In this document: piece after piece, positions 33,000 through 52,521 of the stretch
How the letters are laid out: each line of letters opens with the position of its first letter
Numbering within the stretch: position 1 is the stretch's first letter
Source of the DNA: Typhlomys cinereus
Lineage: Eukaryota > Chordata > Mammalia > Rodentia > Platacanthomyidae
NCBI GenBank assembly: GCA_023101885.1
Contig: JALPQD010000395.1
Span: forward strand, 2,017,784-2,081,783
Direction: 5' to 3'
DNA length: 64,000 nucleotides
The notes under the pieces: model-generated
Databases searched by the model: none
Seen by the model: only the letters and a program-made list of their open reading frames with translations
What the model was told of the DNA's origin: nothing
Translations under genes and position numbers: made by a program

Positions 33000-33140
33000 C
33001 ACTTGCCCATATATAAGGTGGCATGGCCTAAAAAGTCAGAAGACAACTTTCAGAAGTCAGTTTCCTTCTACCAGATGGATTTCCAGAGGTGAAACGTAGG
33101 TCATCATGTGTGCGAATAAGCACCTTACCTGCTAAAGAAT
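33000..33140 (-). mobile_element. B3-like SINE fragment
   Basis: The text AGAAGACAACTTTCAGAAGT followed by a degraded B-box region resembles the 3' part of the rodent B3 family. Better copies are at 49192-49313. Confidence 0.5.
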
Positions 33141-33649
33141 CACACCAACTGCAGGAATCAGTTTAATGGGACAGTGTGTACCAAGAAGGGTAAGGCCTGG
33201 GATCGATTCTCAGTTACCTTCTCCTTGTGAAATCTGAGAGAAGTGAGTCACAGGTTTTCTAACCATTTATTTTTATGGAGAAGGAGGAAGTGTCCCCCCA
33301 TGCTGGCCATTGAAGTGGGGCCATAACAAAACAAGACTCAGGATTTGCTTACAATGCTGTTTAAAGCCCACCATTCCTCCCTACTGAATCCCTGAAATTG
33401 GGGTGGGTGTGGTGTGGGTGTTGGCTCACTGCACAGAATTGAAGGCTTAGGCTAATGGGCCACACTGAGAATGTTAAAGGGCAGGATGGAAAGAGGGAAC
33501 ATTAGAAAGTGTCAGGCAGGGCAAAGATCCTCTCTCTCTAATGTCTGCTTGAAGTGCCTTGTCAACTGAGATTTAAAGTGAAGGAGTCCAGCACTTGGTA
33601 GTATTTGCTGGGAAATTTGAACAAATGTAGAGAATATCCCTTCCTTTAA

Positions 33650-33830
33650 AATAAACTTTATTTGTTTTAATTGTGTGTGTGTGTATCAGAAATCACCGTA
33701 TGTCTCTGTTGAGGACCAAGGGTGACTGTAGGAATCATCCTGGATTGCTTCTACCTCTTTTTTGCTTTGCTCTGGGATTTTCCAGACTCCACCCACCAAG
33801 GTGAGAAGTGCAGCCTCAGCCCTTTGTGTC
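33650..33830 (-). mobile_element. Truncated dimeric SINE (right monomer only)
   Basis: TG tail, CTGTTGAGGACCAAGGGTGA and ATCCTGGATTGCTTCTACCT match the older SINE subtype. The tRNA head is missing. Confidence 0.7.
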
Positions 33831-33849
33831 TGGCATTTTTAACCAACTT

Positions 33850-34985
33850 TTAGATGATGAATGTATATGGCCTTACTCCTTTTCCAGATACAAACTTGGA
33901 AGCTCCTTGGATTCTGTTGATTAACTGTTCTGTGAAAATCCAGATCTGGACATCGCCTGCTCTAGGAACCAGAAATGGTGAGTAGCAGTGCTCAATTCCT
34001 GAATAGGTCAATGAAGATCTAATCCTGTATGTGTGCAAAAGATGCTGTCTTTTCTCTCTCATTGTCTGTGCCAATATGGGACTGTCACCTGGACGTACAA
34101 ATCTTGTCAGGTGATCACCCCTGTTTGTTTCTACTACTGTAACTTTTCCATCTCTGCCTGGTGACCCTCAGCTGTCACAACCTCTTCTGTATGGTGCCTT
34201 TCACTCAGTTCTGGCTCAATTCCCACTTTATAGCTTGATGACTTTCATTAGACACTTTCTTTATCTGAGCTATTTCACTAATTTAAGTATGTATGTTTTT
34301 GTGTATGTATTTGTGTGTGTGTATGTTTTTGTGTTATGTGTATTTTTGTTTGAGTGTGTGTATATGTGTATGTTGTGTGTGTGAGTGTGTGTTTGTTTGG
34401 TAATAGGATGGAACTTGTAGTTCCTCACAGTCTAGGTTGACTGTTTTCTTTAGAGATGAAAAATATTTAAGTCATGTTGTCCTTGAACCTATGATCCTTA
34501 TGTCTTGCTTTTCATTTACCTGTGATTACAAGCCTGTCCCATCAGAGCTGGCTTTGTCCTTTTTCATCCCACTAACGAGAAGAGTCCAGGGCAGTGACCA
34601 TCACATGAATGGTCTTACTTAGTTTCCCACATCTTCCTGCAGGTGCTTCCTGGCAGCAGGTCTGGAGGTATCAGAGATGTGCCGAAGCACTGAATGTTGC
34701 CTTGTTGTCTTGTACCAAGTGAAAGTCCTTGTAGCGTGAGTGGATCTTAGATACACAGAGAAGATATACTTGACTTTAGATATGGAGAAGCTGTAGAAGA
34801 CAGAAGGAGATGCAGCAACAGCATAGACAGACCATCAGGCTTTGGGGGAAATAGCCCATAGACCTGTAATAGGAGCAGCAAATTGATTGAGTTTGCTCCT
34901 TCATTTCCCCTCTAATGTAGGGAAGATAATAGGCTGTAGTATCAGTGCTTTTTTTGGGAGATGCCACACATAACCCTGTATTCCA
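33850..34985. other. Nothing recognised except TG-rich DNA
   Basis: A TG/TTTG-rich tract occupies about 34286-34400. The rest shows no coding signal. Confidence 0.4.
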
Positions 34986-34989
34986 GTGT

Positions 34990-36290
34990 TATAGTTAGGC
35001 ACAGGTGTCAATTTGATGGTTGAAGGTTTGAGCTCTGGGCACCTTTGTAGAGAATTAGTAGTTGAGTTGAGTCCAAAGCAAACCTGAGGAGATTGTCTAA
35101 CTGATGGGGAAGGCCCAGCCCATGGTGGCTGTGATTAGGCCCTGGAATAAAATGCAGAGAGCTGGTTGAGGGAGTTGGCATTCTTGTGTGTACTTGGCCA
35201 GACATGCAGGTCTGACAAGTGAGGTCCCTGTCTCAGCTCGTATATGGAGATGGTGTGGCCAGTTCCCTCGGCCCCAGTGTTGGTGTGAGATCTCCTGCAA
35301 TGTTGGTCAAGGAACTGTGTAACTAGTCTCTCATAAGGGAACAAACCCCTTGTTCCCTTAAGCCATTTGATGGTGATTTATCAGCAACCATGCAGGCGAA
35401 CTGCAACAGAATTTGGGACCCGGAAAGTGTGGTGTTGCTGATGAATCTGGCTGTGTGGATTTGGTTGATTCTGGAAGATTTTGGAAAGAATGAAATGTTT
35501 GAAGACCTGGAGTTTATGAATTATAAATACCATTCTGCAGAGTTTGATGGGCTATTTGTATAATGAAAATGCTGAGAGAGTTATGGATTGTTTGGGCCCA
35601 GTTTGTTAGGAAGAAAACAAGAACTTTGATGAAATAGAATTTAAAGAAGTGGAATTGGGCACCCTAGCCCCTCATGACACTCCAGTGCCATGAGTCTGTT
35701 TCTTGTTCCTTGCTCCTCATGGATTCCATGCCTAGGCGCCATGAGTTCTCCAGGGCTCCCTCACCCCTCATGGAACTTTTTAGTGCCATGAGCTCTGTTT
35801 CATGTCTGCTTCTCATGGAGGTGCCCTAGCCCGTCATGGTACTCAATGTCTGAAGTCCGTGAGTTCCAATCTTTCTCTTCTCTAATAAACTCTACCTTAA
35901 TCCTCTACATGTCTTCTGATTTCAATCTTCGACTCCAGAACATAAGAACCCTATGACATTGGGACAGTTGAGACCTTTTCCCTCCAACATTATGATTATA
36001 TGAATCGATGTCAGTATCGTATATAAATCAACCACAACTTAATTCTTTTGTTTCACTCTCTGTTATTACTTGGATTCTCAAACACTTAAGAGCCTATGTG
36101 TGCATTGCATCTGTTCATAATAAATGAAGCTGTTTTTGCAGCCTTGAAGTGTTGGATAAGGAAAGAGCAGGCAGCAGAGTAGCTGCGCTGTTGGAGTTAT
36201 GAGTATCATTGAGAGAAAACCTAGTGCTTTGCATTGGGATTGTGATACACAAAACCACTGTCTTTCCACCCCATATAGGAGTTCAATGAT
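34990..36290 (+). mobile_element. MaLR (ERVL-MaLR) element: LTR plus internal region, interrupted
   Basis: The LTR-like part (34990 to about 35345, GGTGTCAATTTGATGG...) is followed by GAATTTGGGACCCGG, a degraded tRNA-Leu-type primer site. Then comes the classic MaLR internal opening (GTGTTGCTGATGAATCTGGCTG, described here by its first 20 bases GTGTTGCTGATGAATCTGGC). Internal text resumes at about 36125-36260 after an inserted palindrome-rich LTR. A second copy of the same parts, in the order internal then LTR, is at 42940-44561. Subfamily not assigned. Confidence 0.7.
35661..35995 (+). mobile_element. Palindrome-rich LTR-like repeat, copy 1
   Basis: Repeated units contain CCCTAGCCC then TCATG..ACT..AGTGCCATGAG inverted pairs (for example 35671-35694), ending in a TCTAATAAACTCTACCTTAA poly(A) region at about 35881. 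It sits inside MaLR internal sequence, so it is a separate insertion. Copies 2 and 3 are at 50940-51250 and 61912-62098. Confidence 0.6.
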
Positions 36291-36724
36291 TGATCAAAGT
36301 AATAACATAATACCATTCCACACTCTGGCTTGAGAAGCCAGTGAATCTGTTAGACCTACTTGCAGGAGTCTTGGTGAGGCTATTTACAGGGGTATGGAAG
36401 ACAATGATTGATGGCTTCATGGAGGTTGCCTAGATGGAAATTGCCAATTAACTTTCCTCAGCCATGTGTATCCTTAGGCCCCTGTAAAACTTTATAACCT
36501 GAGGTCGTGGGCAATTAGGCAGGAATCATGTACTAATGGCCAGGAGGTCCTTCAAGCTAGGTCTGAGCCCTAGTTGAGAATCCAATGACTTTTTCCTCCT
36601 TGTCCTTTTAGGCAAATGTCCTGTACTACTATCTTCTAGTTTTGTAGTTTTAACAAGTAACCCTAAGCTATCTGAGGTTTACAGGTTGCAATTTACATAA
36701 TTTATCATTTTTCTTAATGTTTTT

Positions 36725-37080
36725 ATTTATTTGAGAGAGATATTGATACTATTCCTTTCAAGACAAAAGACCATCATAGAGCAGTGAACAGAAAAATGTA
36801 AGAGGAAGAGAACAGGAAAAAGTGTCAGGAAATGCCACATTGTAGTCACAGTATATAGAGGCCAGGCGGCTTCTTCATACCAAACAAGAATGCGCTTGTA
36901 TAAGACTGATCAGGCCAACAGTGCAGCTGTGGAGAAGAGAGATATGTGCCCCGTGTTCTGTGTACAGTGAGCAGAGGACAGCTTTCAGAGGCAGTTCTCC
37001 TTCTGTCATGTGGTTCCAAGAATGAAAGGCAGTTCCCCAATTTCACTCTAGGCACCTTTATCCATTGAGCCATTCCTTAG
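36725..37080 (-). mobile_element. Diverged B3-like SINE sequence
   Basis: TTTATTTATTTGAGAGAGA tail-like text, GAGGACAGCTTTCAGAGGCA, and a decayed head ending GAGCCATTCCTTAGGCCC. Boundaries uncertain. Confidence 0.5.
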
Positions 37081-37094
37081 GCCCTGGACTCTCA

Positions 37095-37500
37095 AAGTGT
37101 TTAATTAGCCTTCTCTGATGACTAAGGGTGTGGAGCATTTTTACTTGTTTGATAGGCATGTGGATTTGCTCTGTTCTGAGCTTTATTTGAGTTATTTCTT
37201 TTGTTGAAAGTTACATTATTGTGTTCTTTGTCTATTCTAGACATTATTCTGTGTGATGTACAGCTGGCAAACTTTCTTTCATTTCTGTCTCTCCACTGTC
37301 TGATAGGTTCTTTTGCTGTAGAGAAGCTCTTTACTTACATCAGATCCCATTTATTGATTGTTGGTTTTCCTTTCTGTGCTACCAGATCCCATTCCCCCAA
37401 TCCTTATTTAGCCCATTTGTTGAAGCATATGGTTTTTCTAGCATTTTTAGGATATTCAATCCCTTTTGTCAAGACCCTTTTGTCAAGGCCCTTGTTCTTA
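37095..37500 (-). mobile_element. Old L1 ORF2 fragment
   Basis: The order of TGATGACTAAGGGTGTGGAG, GTACAGCTGGCAAACTTTCT, AGAAGCTCTTTACTTACATC, AGATCCCATTTATTGATTGT matches the complement of L1 ORF2 around the region present at 24550-24830. It is clearly more diverged. Confidence 0.7.
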
Positions 37501-41079
<3,579 letters not shown>

Positions 41080-42870
41080 GGAGAACACAAGACCCTATCT
41101 TTCTATTTTAAATGGGTTATAGCAAATGGAGTGGTTTCTCTTTAGAACTTTTTCACTTTTTTCTTTATCAGATTTTTGCATGCTTATTTCTAACTTGCAT
41201 TCTGCTGAACTTTATGTATTAGTTCAGAATTTCCTTCCTGGTGTAGTTTTAGGATAACTCAGGTATACAATCATGCCATCTCTGCAAATAGAATTATCCT
41301 GACCTTCTTTCTTCTTTCTGATTTGAATCCCCTTTAATTCTCCCTCTCTTGTTTATGGCTCAGCTAAGACTTCAAGTACAATATTGAATAGAAGTGATGA
41401 GGAGCGGATAGCCTCCTAATGGAAGGTAATGCTTCACGTTTTTCCCCCTTGCTGTTGGCTTGTTTGTATGCAGCTTTATTATGTTTGATATAATTCCTTC
41501 CCATTCTACCTTGCCCTCTAGGGTTTTGATCATAAAAGGATGTTGGACTCTTGTCAAATGCTTTTTCTGCATCTATGGAGAGTGTCATGTGGTCTTGGAT
41601 TTTGGATTAGTTTATATGATGGAAATATCTTCAACAAAGATTGCTGGCAAAACTGGGTATCCACATGCAGAAGATTGAAACTGGCTCCTTGTCATCATGC
41701 CCAAAAATGAACTAATGGATCAAAGGCCTTAAAATTAGACCAGAAATTAAAAAATCCTAGAAGAAGGACTCTTGAATTTCCTTGAACTGCATGTCCTAGG
41801 CCAACACTTTCTAAGCAGGACTCCTCGCAATGCTCAGAAATGGTATCTCATGCAATTTAAAAGCTTTTGTTTACCTGAAGTTATTGTCAACTGAGCACTA
41901 ACCACTTATCATAGAGAGGACTAATATCTAGATTCGACAAAAAACTAAAAAAAATTAACCACCAAGGATATAAACAGCCCAATTAAAAAGTGGGCCATGG
42001 AACTTAAAAGCAATTTTTCCAATAAGAAATTAAACTATCCAAGAAATACCTTAGAAAATGTTGTATCTCCTATCCATCAGGGAAATGCAAATCACAACTA
42101 CCCTATGGTATCACCTCACACCAATCTGAATGTGGAAAACCCAAAGACAAACAACACATGCTGGAGAGGATGTGGGGAGAAGGGAATCCTCATCCATTGC
42201 TGGTGCGCCTGCAGACTTGTACTACCACGTGTGATCACTAAGGGCAGTTCCTGAACAATTTAAAAATTGAAGTGATGGGATGGAGAGATGGCTCAGGGGT
42301 TAAGCCTCTGCCTTGCAGGGGGACGGTCCTGAGTTCAGATCCCAGATCCCACGTATATACGCCCAGAGGAAACTGGGGTGGCCTGCGCTTCTGGTCCTGG
42401 TGGGCGAAGCCTGTGAATCCCAGGGCAGAGTAAACAAGGAGGAGGTGGAGGCGGTCTATGGTGGTTCCCGAATTTGCCGTTGGTTCTACATATATGCACA
42501 CACATGCACACAGGCACAATTGAATAAATAATAATAAAAAAAATTTAAAAAATTGAAATGATGTGATCCTGCTATACCACTACTGGGAATATTCCCCCCA
42601 AATGCTTCATTGTAGCATAGTGATGCATGTACATCCATATTCATTGCAGCAGTATTCCCAATAGCAAAGTCATGGAATCAACTCAGATATGCCACAGTTG
42701 ATGAATGAATAATGAAAATGTGGCACATATGCATGTTGAATATTACACAGCTATCAAGAAAATGACTTAATGAAATTTTCTTCTAAATGGCTAGAGGTAG
42801 AAGAAATCATACTATGTGAAGTATCCCAAGCACAGAAGATCAAATATTGCATGTTCTTCATTATAAGTCC
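41080..42870. mobile_element. Old L1 with 5' inversion, split by a SINE
   Basis: 41080-41625 reads as L1 ORF2 reverse transcriptase on the minus strand (SIDAEKAF, FMIKTLEG). From about 41630 to 42870 the ORF2 C-terminal region and 3' end read on the plus strand (GNANHNYPMVSPHTNLN, CWRGCGEKGILIHCWC). Head-to-head joining of two parts of one element is the signature of twin priming. A SINE interrupts the plus-strand part. Confidence 0.8.
42277..42540 (+). mobile_element. Dimeric tRNA-derived SINE in the inverted L1
   Basis: Head GGGATGGAGAGATGGCTCAG; ends CAATTGAATAAATAATAAT. Near-perfect target duplication AATTTAAAAATTGAAGTGAT (about 42257-42276) and AATTTAAAAAATTGAAATGA (from about 42541). 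Confidence 0.92.
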
Positions 42871-42939
42871 TCATAATGACACACTCAAGGGAAAATCTTT
42901 ATTACTATTTACAATGGTGAAGGATTCAAAATAGTAAAG

Positions 42940-46530
<3,591 letters not shown>

Positions 46531-46794
46531 GAAAGACCTTTCTGCAGAATTCAGAACTCATTGTACTTTAGAGACCTCATGCACTGAAAAGACATACATG
46601 TTTCTTACAAATCAGTTCACTGTACTTTTCAGAATTCATACATGAGCATACAAAATAAGAGGTACTTTTCTCACAAAAGTGATATCTCACTGCATCAGAG
46701 GACTCACATGTGATAAGGCATATGAATGTATAGAATGCAACATTTGTATCTTGTAAGTCGCAATTCACTTTATATCACAGAACTCATACAGGTC

Positions 46795-46945
46795 ATCCTT
46801 GGTGGATGTGACAGCCTGCCACCAGCCATGCTACTTCTGCCATGAAATGCTCTTTTCCCTCTGGAGTTCTAAGCTAAATAAATCTCCATTTGTCCCTTAA
46901 GTTGCTTGACTTGTGGTATTGTCTCACAGCAACGCACACAATATC
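46795..46945 (+). mobile_element. 3' half of an LTR-like repeat
   Basis: Matches the end of the 62101-62454 unit: GCCACCAGCCATG-like text, CTAAATAAATCTCC poly(A) region, TTAAGTTGCTTGACTT, CACAGCAAC. Confidence 0.55.
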
Positions 46946-46972
46946 TAGTACACCTAGCATTTGTAGGTCTTT

Positions 46973-47042
46973 TTTTAAATTTTTTTTTATTATTATTTAT
47001 TCAATTGTGTGTGTGTACGTATGTATGTACCCGTGCGTGTGT

Positions 47043-47093
<51 letters not shown>

Positions 47094-47294
47094 ACCACGG
47101 ATGAATTTGGGAACCACCATGAACGCCTCCACCTCGTTCTGCCCCGGGATTCACAGACTCCGCCCTACCAGGACCAGAAGCGCAGGCCGCCCCCGCTTCC
47201 CTCTGGCATCTATACGTGGGATCTGGGATCCGAACTCAGGACCTTCTGCCTAGCAAGGCAGAGGCGTAACCCCTGAACCACCTCTCCAGCCCCT
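46973..47294 (-). mobile_element. Dimeric tRNA-derived SINE
   Basis: Head ends at 47294; a long (TG)n tail at 47037-47090. Target duplication CATTTGTAGGTCTTT (46958-46972) and CATTTCTAGGTCTTT (47295-47309), one mismatch. Confidence 0.93.
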
Positions 47295-47309
47295 CATTTC
47301 TAGGTCTTT

Positions 47310-48925
47310 AATGACCTTACAGCAAGCATCTCGAAGATCTCAGAATCTAAGATACCACATACCCACGCACACACAAAGAGACATGTTCGTTGCTCACGTC
47401 ACAAGAGTTTAACCAAAGTTTCCTTGTGAACTAAGACCAAAGTGGTATTGTAACCCATACCCATGTGACCTGAGGGCCTTTCAAAAATCCCTAGTGGGAA
47501 AGCAACAATAAGAGACTAAGAATCTTTTATAAAGACGTTATTTAATGAATCAGGCTATTGACCAGGGTATACGCTTACACCCAGAGTTGCAAAATTACAA
47601 TTCAACCAGAGACGGAGAATGTTCCTTATACCCACACCATGAAACTACTTTATCACACATAGTTTTTCCACTTTGTTGGAGTTGTTCACATTCTTTGTTC
47701 TTTTTATTGGGACCTTTCCCACACTTGCAAATTGCCTGCCTTATTTACTACTATAGGTCTTCTTAAGGACTCCTTCCACCACAGGTATATCCAAACCCCT
47801 CAACCACATGATCTGTGTGCGTAATAGTGAGAGACAACACTAGAGTTTTCTTTTGTTCATAAAGCCTTCCTACAGAATCCTGTCTTAACATTCCCAGTAA
47901 ATTCATAAAAACACTTGGGGGCTGGCTAAAAATGTAAAACTTTAGGCTATCCTAACTACTTTTCTTTTAACATTTGTACCAGTTTGTGTCAGATGTCTCT
48001 GGTTCTTCCATGGGAGACCAGAGAGAGCTTGTCTCCATGGGTTTATTCTCAAATAAATTCTGTACTGCAGTATGCTCACTCAATCCTTACTTTCCTTCTA
48101 TCAATCTTCCAAACAGCCAGATGGGAGAGGATGATGTGTTTGTGTGTGTGTGTGTTTGCTGCTTATGGCATTCTGTTCTGCAGAGTGGATCCTAGTTGAA
48201 CCTCAGGGGAGATGGTGGGCTGAGTATGGGGTGCTCTTCCAGGGGCACCAGAAGGGATTTTTCCACATGAGATGTGGATTGTGATAGAGACAGAGACAGC
48301 TGATTGACAACTGGTTTCTCCCCTCCTCTGCCTGTGTGATCTGTGCGAGCCTCAGTGGAGGGGCGCATCCAAGTCTTTCTGCCCAGTGGCTTTTTCTTTT
48401 TGCCTATCTTTCCTTCTCATTTTCATTCCTCCTCAATCTACTGTCCGTCCTCCTCTTCTCTGAATTGCGACTCTCTCCCTCCTGCTACCAACATTCCGAG
48501 GAGCCAGATCAAAAGAAATGGTGTGGACTCTGTGAAGGTCTTTTCAGGTCCAGTAAGCACTGAGTCAAAAGACTTTTAGGGAAGACGAAAGTAAGAATAC
48601 ACAGATTCTGGTTCTTGCTATGTTCTGGTATATGTTAGTGGGATTCTAGGATAATGAAGGAGAAGTAGTAAGACCACGGGTTAACCTTGTCTTTGTTTTA
48701 TCTTTTCATTTGGGGGCAGCATTGGGAATGGAATCCAGGGCTCTAACACTGAGCCACCCCTACCCCTAGCCCTTAGCCTACTTGAGGATCTTATATCTCT
48801 CTCTCAAATCTTGGGGCTATAAGTGGATGCTTGAGGACATAGAAATGACAGGAAAGTTTCTACACCCTGATTCCATGAATAGGCTAGAATGGCCCATGCT
48901 CTCCTGTGAACTTTTTAACTTAAAA
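47310..48925. other. No recognisable gene
   Basis: A minus-strand ID-like remnant (ATTGGGAATGGAATCCAGGG...CTGAGCCACCCC) may lie at about 48718-48775. Nothing else is supported. Confidence 0.4.
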
Positions 48926-48929
48926 AAAT

Positions 48930-49160
48930 TAAAATATTTGTTTATTTATTCAGAGAGAGAGAGAGAGAAAGAGAGAGGGAAATGTACCATGTGGCCTTTT
49001 GGGGATTGAACTCAGGAATCCAGGTTTGCAGGCAGGCACCTTACCCACTGAGTTGTCTCACTGCCCCCTCCCCCATCTTCTTTTCTGCTTTTTTCTGCCT
49101 TGCCTGGTGTTTCCACCAAGCTTGGGACCTAGGATTCGAACTCAGTGAGCTTTCTCTCCA
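48930..49160 (-). mobile_element. tRNA-derived SINE with AG-rich tail
   Basis: TTTATTTATTC plus a (GA)n run at 48951-48980, GGGGATTGAACTCAGGAATC (B box on the minus strand), and heads near 49065 and 49160 (CTCTCCAGCCC). Probably two fused copies. Confidence 0.55.
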
Positions 49161-49191
49161 GCCCTTAAATGTTGACAATTGCCCTAGTGCA

Positions 49192-49313
49192 CAGGTGGAG
49201 GTCAGAGGACAACTTTCAGAAGTCAGTTCTCTCCTTCCATCATGTGGGCTTCCGGAGATCGAACTCAGGTTGCCAGGTTTGTGAGCAGAGACCTTAACCC
49301 GCTGAGTGATCGC
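49192..49313 (-). mobile_element. B3-like SINE
   Basis: GTGGAGGTCAGAGGACAACT, CCATCATGTGGGCTTCCGGA, GATCGAACTCAGGTTGCCAG, and CCGCTGAGTGATCGCC as the tRNA-like head, all on the minus strand. This matches the rodent B3 layout. Confidence 0.75.
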
Positions 49314-49319
49314 CTAACT

Positions 49320-50750
49320 CGCCTGCCTTGAGAGTTTTATGTGAGTTTCCTGCTCCCGGTGAAACAGCTCCGTCCCTGGGGTTTTTGCCCATCTGGTTCC
49401 CTGTGTAAATACCTCTATGTCTGACAGACAAACGTGTATGAAGTACATCATGGGCTTACCCCCAAGGGACTGGCAAAGGTGTCAGTTTTCTCAGCAAGTA
49501 TAATCCTTCCATTTCCCAGCCCCACTGGAGTGTTGGGTTCCACATTCTGGGTCCAGATGCTTCTGGCCTTTCTTCTCATGGTAGGAGACAAGGTTTTTGG
49601 CAAACATGCGTCCACTGTACTTCCCTTGCTTTGCTGCTCGATGCTGGAGACCTGGTGCGCTGGCTGCAGGGACGTCTCCCCTCCCTGTTGACAAGGACTT
49701 ATCCTGGGGATGGGCAGGGAGCTTGCACCAGCACTCCTCCAGTCCTCTGCAGTTCTCCTGCACATAGGGTAAACCTTTCATCCCAACCCCTCCAGCCCTC
49801 TGCAGTTCTGCACATAGAGTGCAGCTCCTTTGCTAGGGGTTCTGGAAGGGGAAAGTCTGCAGTGGGCTGGTGCTCCACATGCTAATGAGCAAAGCTCAAG
49901 CTGGAGGTGGTGTATTCTGTCTCTTTCCCTCTGCATTTCCCCAGCCGGGGATGAATCTTATATCCCCACCCCCAGTATTAACAAGGGGGGCCCAGCAGCA
50001 TGCAGAGTGCCCACATGTCTCCCACTCTTGGCTCCACACGTAAGCCTGCTCCCTAGCAATGTCCAGTTCCAAAAAGACCCTATGGCAATATGTGTAGCAC
50101 CTGTATGTGTGCTTCCTACACACTCCTCTTCCGCTGTACCATCTCTGCTTTGAGTTTTCTGTGTCACCCCAAGTTAGTCTTCTGGATCAAGATCATGCAT
50201 GTTTCAGAAATGTGCCTGGTCCCCATGGGGTGGAGCACTTATTGTCATGGTTGATACCAAGTGACTTGAGGCCCTGAGTCCTGAACTGAGCCCCATTTAT
50301 CTACTATCCCCTCCTCCACCCCCGTGCATTCCTTTGGAGACAAAGAACAACTTGGGAATGAAATCAGGTCCTGGGTCCATGACTGCTGAGCTGTTTCCCC
50401 AGTCCTTAATTTTTAAAATTCTAGCAAGTTCCCTTCTAGAAGAGGAGGCATCTAAGGCAGGAGATGTCCATGCAACATTTGGCACCCCAGATGGGACAGT
50501 CGAAAGATCATTTCCTGCATCAACCCAAAGAAAATAATGACAGCAATATCAGCCAAGATTCAGTGTTTGCTCCTTACATCAACTGGACTCTACAAAGTAT
50601 AATTTAAAACCCGTTAACGTTTTAAAACCCTTTAACGTTGAAAAGGGAACAACCTTCAGTCCAATTCCTCAAGGAAGGAAAGGTACTTAACATTCAGACT
50701 AGAACCTGAGATTGTTGCTTAGAGCTGAGGTGTTTTTTTTTTTCTTTTTT
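49320..50750. other. No recognisable gene
   Basis: Short overlapping open frames on both strands with no domains. Two near-identical phrases (CTCTGCAGTTCT..CACATAG at about 49744 and 49799) form a small direct repeat. Confidence 0.4.
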
Positions 50751-50763
50751 TTTTTTTTCTTTT

Positions 50764-50920
50764 AATATGCTATGTGTGTGTGTATCAGAGAGCACTGTGT
50801 GTCCCTGTGGAGGACCAATGCTGATTTTAGGAATCGTTCTGGATTGCTTTCATCTCCTTCTTGCTTTGCTCCGGGATTTTCTAGGTTCTGCCGACCAGAG
50901 CTGGTGCAGGCCGCCCCTGG
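50764..50920 (-). mobile_element. Truncated dimeric SINE (right monomer)
   Basis: TG tail, CCCTGTGGAGGACCAATGCT, GGAATCGTTCTGGATTGCTT; the tRNA head is absent. T-rich run at 50731-50762. Confidence 0.75.
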
Positions 50921-51250
50921 ACAGGGCACCAATGGGAGTTAACCAATGAGCAAATGCCAGTTTCCCGGGCTTGCCTAGGTGTATAAATATGCCTGGCACT
51001 GGCAGCCATCTTTGGTACTCTAGCCCATCATGGCACTTGTGCCACGATTTCTTTCTGGCTTCATGACTGCTTCTCATGGCATTAGTGCCATGAGTCTGTT
51101 TCTTGCCTGCTTCTCATGGAAGTGCCCTAGTCCCTTAAGGTATTAGTGCCATGAGTTCTGTTTTGTGCCTATTTCTCATGGTTGATATTTTCGTCCTTGC
51201 CCTCTAGATAGACTAGGTCTCAGATGACTGTGAAAACTTCTCAACATGAT
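50921..51250 (+). mobile_element. Palindrome-rich LTR-like repeat, copy 2
   Basis: A TATA-like GTGTATAAATATGCC at about 50980 is followed within about 40 bp by CTAGCCCATCATGGCAC and units such as CTCATGGCATTAGTGCCATGAG (51073-51094; 9-bp perfect arms). The palindromes therefore lie in what should be the transcribed part. Confidence 0.55.
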
Positions 51251-51596
51251 CCAGTATCTTTGAATGAGTCACCTGCCCTCTTATTTAGAGAGGCCATCAG
51301 ACCCAGATGTTGGAACCTGACCAGTGTCCATGCTACAAAGTAGGGAATCAAAGCATGGACATATCCCCTCTTGCTTCAGAGAAAGCCATTTGTCAGCAAA
51401 ACCTTGATCCACCTGCTGCAGATAAGATGACTGGAAAAGGAGCCAAAAACTCCCAATGAAACCTTGAGAATTGAACCTCAATTGGCCTTGACAAAATAAC
51501 AAAATTTTTATTCTGGCCATCAATATATGATTTTGAACACCCTGTGGGAAAATAATACCAACAATTAATATGTGCTTTAATACTTTCTTGGACACT
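51251..51596. other. Spacer before the L1, nothing recognised
   Basis: No domain in the short frames. The L1 begins abruptly at 51597. Confidence 0.4.
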
Positions 51597-52521
51597 AGAT
51601 ATCAGGCCAGAGACTTTAAAAACCATAGTTGAAAGGATAGGGAACTCCCTCGAGCTGATTGGGCTAGGCCAACACTTCCTAAACAGACATCCAATGGCAC
51701 AGTCACTGCTACCAACTCTCAACAGTTGGGATCTTGTGAAATTAAAGAACTTCTGTTCAGATAAAGAGATTGTCACACGAGCTCAAAGGCAACCCACAGA
51801 ATGGGAGAAAATCTTCACTAACTACATATCTGACAGAGCTCTACTGTCCAGAGTGCACAAAGAACTTAGAAAATTAAACTCCAAGGAAAACACTGGCCCA
51901 ATTAAAAAATGGGCCCTGGAACTTCAAAGAAACTTTACCAGGGATGAAATTAAAATGTCTAACAATTATCTTAAAAAATGCTCCACTTCCTTCGCCATCA
52001 GGGAAATGCAAATCAAAACTTCCCTGAGATATCATCTCACCCCAGTCAGGATGGCAAAAATCCACAATACAAACAACGACAAATGCTGGAGAGGATGTGG
52101 AGAGAGGGGAACTCTCCTACATTGTTGGTGGGAATGCAGGCTCATACAGCCACTCTGGCGAGCCGTCTGGAGATTCTTAAAGAAATTAAAGATTGAAATG
52201 CCGTATGACCCTGCTATCCCACTTTTGGGAATAACCCCCCATGCAGCAGAGGTTCGCCTCGATAGCACAAGCTCGACCATGTTCATAGCAGCACTGTTTA
52301 CAATAGCAAAGTCATGGAATCAACCTAAATGTCCAACAGTTGACGAGTGGATAAGGAAACTGTGGTACATCTATACAATGGAGTACTACTCAGCCATCAA
52401 AAATGATGAATTACTGGAATTTGCTGGGAAATGGATGTCATTAGAAAGAATTATATTAAGTGAAGTATCCCAAACCCAGAAAATTAAGCGCTGTATGTAC
52501 TCCCTAATAGGTGGCTCCTAG
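51597..52521 (+). mobile_element. L1 ORF2: 5'-truncated L1, ORF2 C-terminus
   Basis: It starts at ATATCAGGCCAGAGAC and keeps an open frame to the stop after SLIGGS at 52521, including the zinc-knuckle-like CWRGCGERGTLLHCWWEC. It aligns in reverse to 24066-24950 with about 4-5% differences plus a roughly 40-50 bp segment missing from the other copy. Confidence 0.92.

Noticed and set aside
49434..50167. Clustered 70-107-codon frames on both strands
   Set aside because: They overlap each other in all frames and have no domains; G+C content alone explains them.
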